From: an uncultured Cytophagaceae bacterium
GTDB lineage: Bacteria > Bacteroidota > Bacteroidia > Cytophagales > Spirosomataceae
Assembly: GCA_938008575.1 (NCBI GenBank)
Contig: CALLKB010000114.1
Location: 1-10,740, forward strand
Reading direction: 5' to 3'
DNA: 10,740 nt
Part shown: positions 6,301 to 10,740 of the stretch, one piece after another
Layout of the letters: every line of letters starts with the position of its first letter
Position numbering within the stretch: position 1 is the stretch's first letter
Program-made: the position numbers and the translations under genes
Notes under the pieces: generated by a model
Seen by the model: the letters and a program-made list of their open reading frames with translations, nothing else
Databases searched by the model: none
What the model was told of the DNA's origin: nothing

Positions 6301-7653
6301 ATGGAGGCTGACCCCTTTCCCATTCATTTACTAAGCTTCATTGACCCCAATCTACCTCTAAGTTCGGTGTTTTTCATCGGGCTCATCTTGATTGCGTTGC
6401 TATTTCTTTCCGCGCTTTTGGCAGGTTCTGAAGTTGCATTCTTTTCTTTGAATGCAGAGCAGCGTGCGGCACTACGAGATAGCGATAAGCCTGCAGAAAA
6501 GGCTGTGAGCCTTCTTTTAGATAAGCCTCAGCAGCTTTTAGCTACTTTGTTGATTTCGATTAATTTTGTCAACATCATATTTATTACCTTATCCAATTAT
6601 CTAACGGAAATGATTTTAGGGCCACAATCGGTGGGCACGTTAGTTGTTACCTTGTTTTTATTGTTTGGGGTAACTTTTATCATTACGTTTTTTGGAGAAT
6701 TGATTCCGAAGGTTTGGGCCCAACAAAACAACATTCGTTTTGCGACGTTCTCCGCAACGTTAATTCAGTTTTTCAACTTGGTTTTCACCCCACTTTCCAA
6801 ATCGTTGTTGGCCATTTCTAATTTGATCGAAAAACGAATCGAAAAGAAATCCTATACTTTGACGGCGCATGAATTGAACCATGCATTAGAGATTACAACG
6901 GACGAAAACACAACAGAGCAGGAAAAGGATATTTTGCGCGGCATTTTGAATTTTGGGAATACATCCGTGAAATCAGTCATGAAGGCTCGCCGTGATATTG
7001 TGGCTTTTGATACGGAAATGGATTTCCATGAATTAATGGATAAGATCAATAAAAACGGATATTCGCGTGTTCCTGTTTTTAAAGAAACTATCGATAAAAT
7101 TGAAGGGATTTTGTACATCAAAGATTTATTGGTCCATGTAGAAGAAGACGAGAAGTTCGATTGGATTTCCTTGTTGCATCAGCCTTTTTTCGTTCCGGAA
7201 AACAAGAAAATTGACGATTTACTCTACGATTTTCAGGAAAAACGTGTTCACATGGCGGTTGTGGTCAATGAATATGGGGAAACAGAGGGCCTTGTGACGA
7301 TGGAAGATATTATTGAGGAAATTGTGGGAGAAATCAACGATGAGTTTGATGATGAAACCGCGGATTACAAGCGCCTTGACGAACAAAATTATTTATTTGA
7401 GGCAAAGACATCCTTGAATGATTTTTGTCGGGTATTTGATTTGGATGTTGTTTATTTTGAAAAGGCCAAAGGCGAGAGTGAAACGCTGGGAGGCCTAATG
7501 ATCGAATTATTTGGCCGTATTCCGAATTCCGGAGAAGAAATGGTTTGGGAAGATTTTGAATTTAAGATTCAATCGGTGGATGCTCGACGTGTCAAAAAAG
7601 TGAAAGTGAGCAATAAAAAGAATGAAGTTCCCGTTTTAGAACAAGATGCATAA
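6301..7653 (+). CDS. gldE: GldE-like gliding-motility-associated protein (CNNM/CBS/CorC-type membrane protein)
   Basis: A 450-residue membrane protein. The N-terminal CNNM (DUF21) domain has hydrophobic segments at about 22-44, 77-99, 111-131 and 147-172. It contains the signatures LLAGSEVAFFSL (39-50) and FGELIPKVWA (131-140). A cytoplasmic CBS pair follows at about 220-345, with GYSRVPVF and the tail NEYGETEGLVTMEDIIEEIVGE. A CorC/HlyC C-terminal domain spans about 355-437. CNNM/CorC proteins are linked to Mg2+ or other cation transport. The name GldE is given because, in gliding Bacteroidota, a protein of this build follows mutY and ssb and precedes gldD. A plain CorC-type paralogue cannot be excluded. 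No gldD follows; the next gene overlaps its last 8 bp. Confidence 0.85.
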   Translation: MEADPFPIHLLSFIDPNLPLSSVFFIGLILIALLFLSALLAGSEVAFFSLNAEQRAALRDSDKPAEKAVSLLLDKPQQLLATLLISINFVNIIFITLSNYLTEMILGPQSVGTLVVTLFLLFGVTFIITFFGELIPKVWAQQNNIRFATFSATLIQFFNLVFTPLSKSLLAISNLIEKRIEKKSYTLTAHELNHALEITTDENTTEQEKDILRGILNFGNTSVKSVMKARRDIVAFDTEMDFHELMDKINKNGYSRVPVFKETIDKIEGILYIKDLLVHVEEDEKFDWISLLHQPFFVPENKKIDDLLYDFQEKRVHMAVVVNEYGETEGLVTMEDIIEEIVGEINDEFDDETADYKRLDEQNYLFEAKTSLNDFCRVFDLDVVYFEKAKGESETLGGLMIELFGRIPNSGEEMVWEDFEFKIQSVDARRVKKVKVSNKKNEVPVLEQDA

Positions 7654-8590
7654 AAATAGAATATACCTATACTTTTTAGTTGTAGGCTTTAGCTTATCCT
7701 CATGTGTTAAACTGATGCCTGAGCCTACGGATCCAACACAAGGCGAGTCATCCTTTGAAAATGCCGTTGATCGTGGCACACTTGATAATCCAAGTATCAT
7801 GGAAGCTTCTGGAATCGCTGCAAGCAGAAAAAACCCGGGCTATTTTTGGGTTACGAACGATTCGGATGTACAAGGGCCCATGTTATACTTGATTGATTCC
7901 TTAGGAAAAGGGAAAAAAGAATATAAACTGAGTGGCGCCGTGCAACGCGATTGGGAAGATTTGGCTGTGGTAAATGAATCAGACGGATCCGCTACGGTTT
8001 ATGTTGCTGATTTCGGGGATAATTTTCAAGACAATCCTAATTATGCCATTTATTGGTTTAAGGATTTAGCCATAACAACGAATCCCTACACCGTTTTGAC
8101 GGACATAAATAAATTGACATTTCATTTGCCAGATGGATTTCATGACATGGAGACCTTGTTGATTGACCAAAAATCGAAAGATATTTTTGTCATCAGTAAG
8201 CGTGAAAACAGTAAGCGTTTATATAAAATCCCTGCTGCTAAAGTTTTGAATGGTACGACAGTAACTGCTGAATACATTCAAGATTTAACCTTCTCGACTC
8301 CATTTTCTAGCGATTTAAAAATCCAACAAGCTTATTATTTAACAGGAGGAAGTGTCTCACCCGATAATACCGAAATTTTGATTCGTAATTACATTGGAAT
8401 CTATTATTGGAAACGCAAAACGGGTGAAAGTATCCCAGAAGCTTTGCTTCGTCCTGCCAAAGCTGTGCCATATCAAATGGAGCCGCAAGGAGAGGGAGTT
8501 GCCTTTTCACTCAATGGTACCGGTTATTATACAATTTCTGAATCCCCTGATTTGACGCCAACTCACTTATATTATTACAAGAAAAAGTGA
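7646..8590 (+). CDS. Putative lipoprotein, beta-propeller-like, unknown function (paralogue 1)
   Basis: A 314-residue protein with a lipoprotein signal peptide: basic HKNR, a hydrophobic core, and lipobox LSSC with acylated Cys at 20. It should be anchored in a periplasm-facing or outer membrane. The rest is beta-rich with no membrane segment. Conserved blocks shared with the next gene are EASG (53-56), NPGxFWVxNDS (64-73), RDWE (101-104), YVADFGDN (119-126), LPDGxxDME (161-169), FVISKRENSKRLY (181-193) and EPQGEG (279-284). This pattern of acidic, aromatic and glycine motifs resembles secreted beta-propeller proteins. The fold is inferred and I cannot name the family. The ATG overlaps gldE by 8 bp, so it is translationally coupled in the place where gldD is usually found. 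It is not GldD-like in length or sequence. Confidence 0.82.
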   Translation: MHKNRIYLYFLVVGFSLSSCVKLMPEPTDPTQGESSFENAVDRGTLDNPSIMEASGIAASRKNPGYFWVTNDSDVQGPMLYLIDSLGKGKKEYKLSGAVQRDWEDLAVVNESDGSATVYVADFGDNFQDNPNYAIYWFKDLAITTNPYTVLTDINKLTFHLPDGFHDMETLLIDQKSKDIFVISKRENSKRLYKIPAAKVLNGTTVTAEYIQDLTFSTPFSSDLKIQQAYYLTGGSVSPDNTEILIRNYIGIYYWKRKTGESIPEALLRPAKAVPYQMEPQGEGVAFSLNGTGYYTISESPDLTPTHLYYYKKK

Positions 8591-9528
8591 GAAATCGGAG
8601 TCGTATTCAGGTATTCATGATGGGTTTGCTCGTTTGGGCATGCCAGTCTTTTTATATCGGAGATTCAGAACAAACCAAAACGCGTTTTTCAAACACGAAG
8701 GATGTAGGTATACTCGCCAACATAGAAATTGATGAAGCTTCCGGCATGGTCGCTTCGCTTCGAAATCCTGGAAATTTTTGGGTAATCAATGATTCGAAGG
8801 ATTTGAATCGGATGTTTTTAGTGAGCGAGACTGGCCAAGGTAAAGCGGAATATAGCTTACTTGGATTACATAATCGCGATTGGGAAGCGATGGGGCGCTG
8901 GCAAAATCGAACTGGACAAACCTATTTATATGTCGCTGACATTGGCGATAATATAGCGCAAAATCCTACTTACCAAGTGCACCGTTTCCTAGAGCCTTCG
9001 CTGAAGCTAACCGATCCCTTGCGCCGTGTCATCAAACATACGCAATCGTTGGAATTCACGTTGCCCGACGGTTCTCGTGATATGGAATGCATGCTCATCG
9101 ATCAGATTAGCGGGGATCTTTATTTTATCTCGAAGCGCGAAGACCGAAAGCGGCTTTATCGTTTGCCAGCAGTAGCATTTGCATCTAAAGGTGTGCAGAA
9201 AGCTCAATTTATGTATGAATTGAATTTTTCTGTTCCTACGTCAAATGTAAGTCTATTGAAACAATTGTATTTTATTACCGACGGGAATGTAGCTTCTTCG
9301 AATGAAGAAATCATCGTTCGTAACTATTTGGAAATTTACTATTGGAAAAAGCAAAAACACGAAAGCATTGCTGACGCCCTTCGCAGAAAACCACGCATCG
9401 TTCCAAGTATCCTCGAACCGCAAGGGGAGGCTCTAGCTTTTGATGGGAAAAATCAAGGCTATGCAACCATTTCGGAAATTGCCAGCCTTTCCAGCCCTGC
9501 CCATTTATATTTTACGGCTAAGCGATAA
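8587..9528 (+). CDS. Putative lipoprotein, beta-propeller-like, unknown function (paralogue 2)
   Basis: A 313-residue tandem paralogue of the preceding gene. In the block from EASG to the GDN motif I count 35 identities in 74 positions by hand. The GTG start forms GTGA with the previous stop codon (4-bp overlap). This start gives an Arg-rich n-region (RNRSR), a hydrophobic core and LVWAC with Cys 19; the later ATGs at 8617 and 8620 would leave almost no signal peptide. Trp at the -2 lipobox position is unusual. Shared blocks are EASG (50-53), RDWE (97-100), YVADIGDN (115-122), LPDGSRDME (159-167), FISKREDRKRLY (180-191) and EPQGEA (277-282). RDWEDLA in copy 1 is RDWEAMG here, so the copies have diverged. 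The role is unknown. Its 3' end overlaps the convergent helicase gene by 11 bp. Confidence 0.82.
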   Translation: MRNRSRIQVFMMGLLVWACQSFYIGDSEQTKTRFSNTKDVGILANIEIDEASGMVASLRNPGNFWVINDSKDLNRMFLVSETGQGKAEYSLLGLHNRDWEAMGRWQNRTGQTYLYVADIGDNIAQNPTYQVHRFLEPSLKLTDPLRRVIKHTQSLEFTLPDGSRDMECMLIDQISGDLYFISKREDRKRLYRLPAVAFASKGVQKAQFMYELNFSVPTSNVSLLKQLYFITDGNVASSNEEIIVRNYLEIYYWKKQKHESIADALRRKPRIVPSILEPQGEALAFDGKNQGYATISEIASLSSPAHLYFTAKR

Positions 9529-10740
9529 TCATCAATTTCGCGAAACTCAATAGCAAAGTCTTTTCACCCACACCTTGCTCAAATAAGATTTGTGCCTTGC
9601 GTTCTGCTCCATTCACCTCTAATTTCTGAATCGTCCCAAAGCCAAATTTTTGATGCTCCACGCGCTGGCCTGCGGCTAAACTCATGGGGTCCGACTGCAC
9701 AAAATTTGCTGAGGGAACGTGTTGGTAATTGGTATTTTGCTTCGGCTTTTGAATCAATTGAGCGGCACTCGCACTCGTAGATTTCTCAACAAATCCCGTT
9801 TTTTGAACGGGACGGAAATTAGATGTATCCTTTTTCCCTGGCGTTTTGGCCATTTTCAGGTAGGTGCTATCTAATTCGTCGATAAAGCGACTCGGTTCGC
9901 AACTTTTTAAGCGGCCGAATTGGTAGCGGGATTCCGCATAAGAAATCATCAATTTTTTCTCTGCACGGGTAATCGCTACATAGAACAAACGACGCTCTTC
10001 CTCCAAGTCCGCTTGACTTTGCAACATCATTTGACTTGGGAATAAATCTTCCTCAAGTCCTACGAGGAACACGTGTTTAAACTCTAAGCCTTTGGCCGAG
10101 TGGACCGTCATCAAGGTAACTTTATCCTTGTCGTTTGGATCTTCGGTTGTGTCCGCATTCGTTAATAAGGAAACGGATTGCAAGAAGGTCGCTAAGGATT
10201 TATCTTCATTCTCTTCTGAATCCACGAATTGCTTGATCGCATTCAGTAATTCTTGCACGTTTTGATAGCGTGCCAAGCCTTCGACTGTTTTGTCTTCGTA
10301 GAGTTCCCGTACGAGACCTGAGGTTTTGGCTACGTGACTTGCGACCTCGTAGGCGTCCTTTTGTTCTACCTCGACCATCAATTTGTAAGACTTGATCAAG
10401 TCGGCAAATTGTTCAATCGGTGCTGTTCCACGTACCCCTTGAAATTGATTGATATTCGCAACGATATCCCAAACCGTCGAATTTTGTTCTGCCGCTGTCA
10501 AGGAGATTTTGGCAATGGTCGTGTCACCGATTCCACGCTTCGGTAGATTAATGATACGTTTGAATGCCTCTTCGTCTTGTTGGTTTACGACAAAGCGTAA
10601 ATAGCCCAAGACATCTTTGATTTCTTTACGTTGGTAGAAAGATAGCCCTCCGATGATCCGATACTTGATGTTTAGTCTTCGCAATGATTCCTCAAATGAA
10701 CGAGATTGTGCATTTGTCCGATATAAAATGGCAAAGTCGG
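9518..10740 (-). CDS. UvrD/PcrA-type superfamily 1 DNA helicase, C-terminal part (5' end beyond right edge)
   Basis: The frame is open from the right edge to TAG at 9518-9520, giving 406 visible codons, roughly the C-terminal half of a protein that is usually 720-780 residues. It begins inside helicase motif IV (DFAILYRTNAQSRSFEES), followed by YRIIGGLSFYQRKEIKDVLGY. Motif V is VTLMTVHSAKGLEF at visible residues 207-220, and motif VI is EEERRLFYVAITRAE at 246-260. A disordered linker leads to a PcrA-type Tudor-like tail (GQRVEHQKFGFGTI, from 357). UvrD/PcrA unwinds DNA 3' to 5' in nucleotide-excision and mismatch repair and removes obstacles from DNA; the tail contacts RNA polymerase in characterised PcrA. 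Motifs I-III lie outside the window. The name pcrA or uvrD cannot be settled here. Confidence 0.95.
   Translation of the reverse strand, partial: DFAILYRTNAQSRSFEESLRRLNIKYRIIGGLSFYQRKEIKDVLGYLRFVVNQQDEEAFKRIINLPKRGIGDTTIAKISLTAAEQNSTVWDIVANINQFQGVRGTAPIEQFADLIKSYKLMVEVEQKDAYEVASHVAKTSGLVRELYEDKTVEGLARYQNVQELLNAIKQFVDSEENEDKSLATFLQSVSLLTNADTTEDPNDKDKVTLMTVHSAKGLEFKHVFLVGLEEDLFPSQMMLQSQADLEEERRLFYVAITRAEKKLMISYAESRYQFGRLKSCEPSRFIDELDSTYLKMAKTPGKKDTSNFRPVQKTGFVEKSTSASAAQLIQKPKQNTNYQHVPSANFVQSDPMSLAAGQRVEHQKFGFGTIQKLEVNGAERKAQILFEQGVGEKTLLLSFAKLMIIA

Noticed and set aside
7646..8590. Identification of the first lipoprotein as GldD based on position
   Set aside because: It is far longer than known GldD proteins, shows none of the GldD sequence character I know of, and is a paralogue of the next gene.
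10682..10684. TTG as the start of the helicase
   Set aside because: The same frame continues upstream to the window edge with typical helicase motif IV sequence, so this is an internal Leu codon and not a start.

Overview
The window looks like chromosomal housekeeping DNA from a member of the Bacteroidota, most likely a Cytophagales-type bacterium. Three things support this: a gldE homologue behind mutY and ssb (an order known from gliding Bacteroidota), a 29-residue COX24/AURKAIP1-type basic protein, and upstream sequences with TAnnTTTG -7 boxes but no convincing Shine-Dalgarno sites. I cannot name the genus. No rRNA, tRNA, CRISPR array, insertion sequence or prophage is visible.

Left block (1-4492, minus strand), in order of transcription: an HU-family DNA-binding protein with a GTG start, a membrane-anchored TPR protein, the 29-aa COX24-like protein, a probable terminator, ribonuclease G (rng, GTG start), an exported TPR-like protein whose start overlaps the end of rng, and finally the 5' part of rsmG, which runs off the left edge. 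The theme is translation, RNA processing and nucleoid structure.

The 4493-4643 gap is a divergent control region. It has a near-consensus Bacteroidota promoter firing left into the HU gene and a -7 box firing right, so close to the mutY ATG that the mutY mRNA is probably leaderless.

Right block (4644-9528, plus strand): mutY (A/G mismatch glycosylase), ssb with a terminator hairpin behind it, then gldE. Instead of the expected gldD, gldE overlaps a tandem pair of paralogous lipoproteins with beta-propeller-like sequence and no recognised function. gldE and the two lipoprotein genes are chained by 8-bp and 4-bp overlaps, so they form one translationally coupled unit.

Right edge (9518-10740, minus strand): the C-terminal half of a UvrD/PcrA helicase. 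Its stop codon overlaps the 3' end of the second lipoprotein gene.

I find no clear new multi-gene defence or mobile system. The least explained part is the gldE-linked lipoprotein pair. The next most useful observations are the short or leaderless promoter layouts, the shortened Fe-S cysteine spacing in MutY, and the tiny ribosome-type protein.
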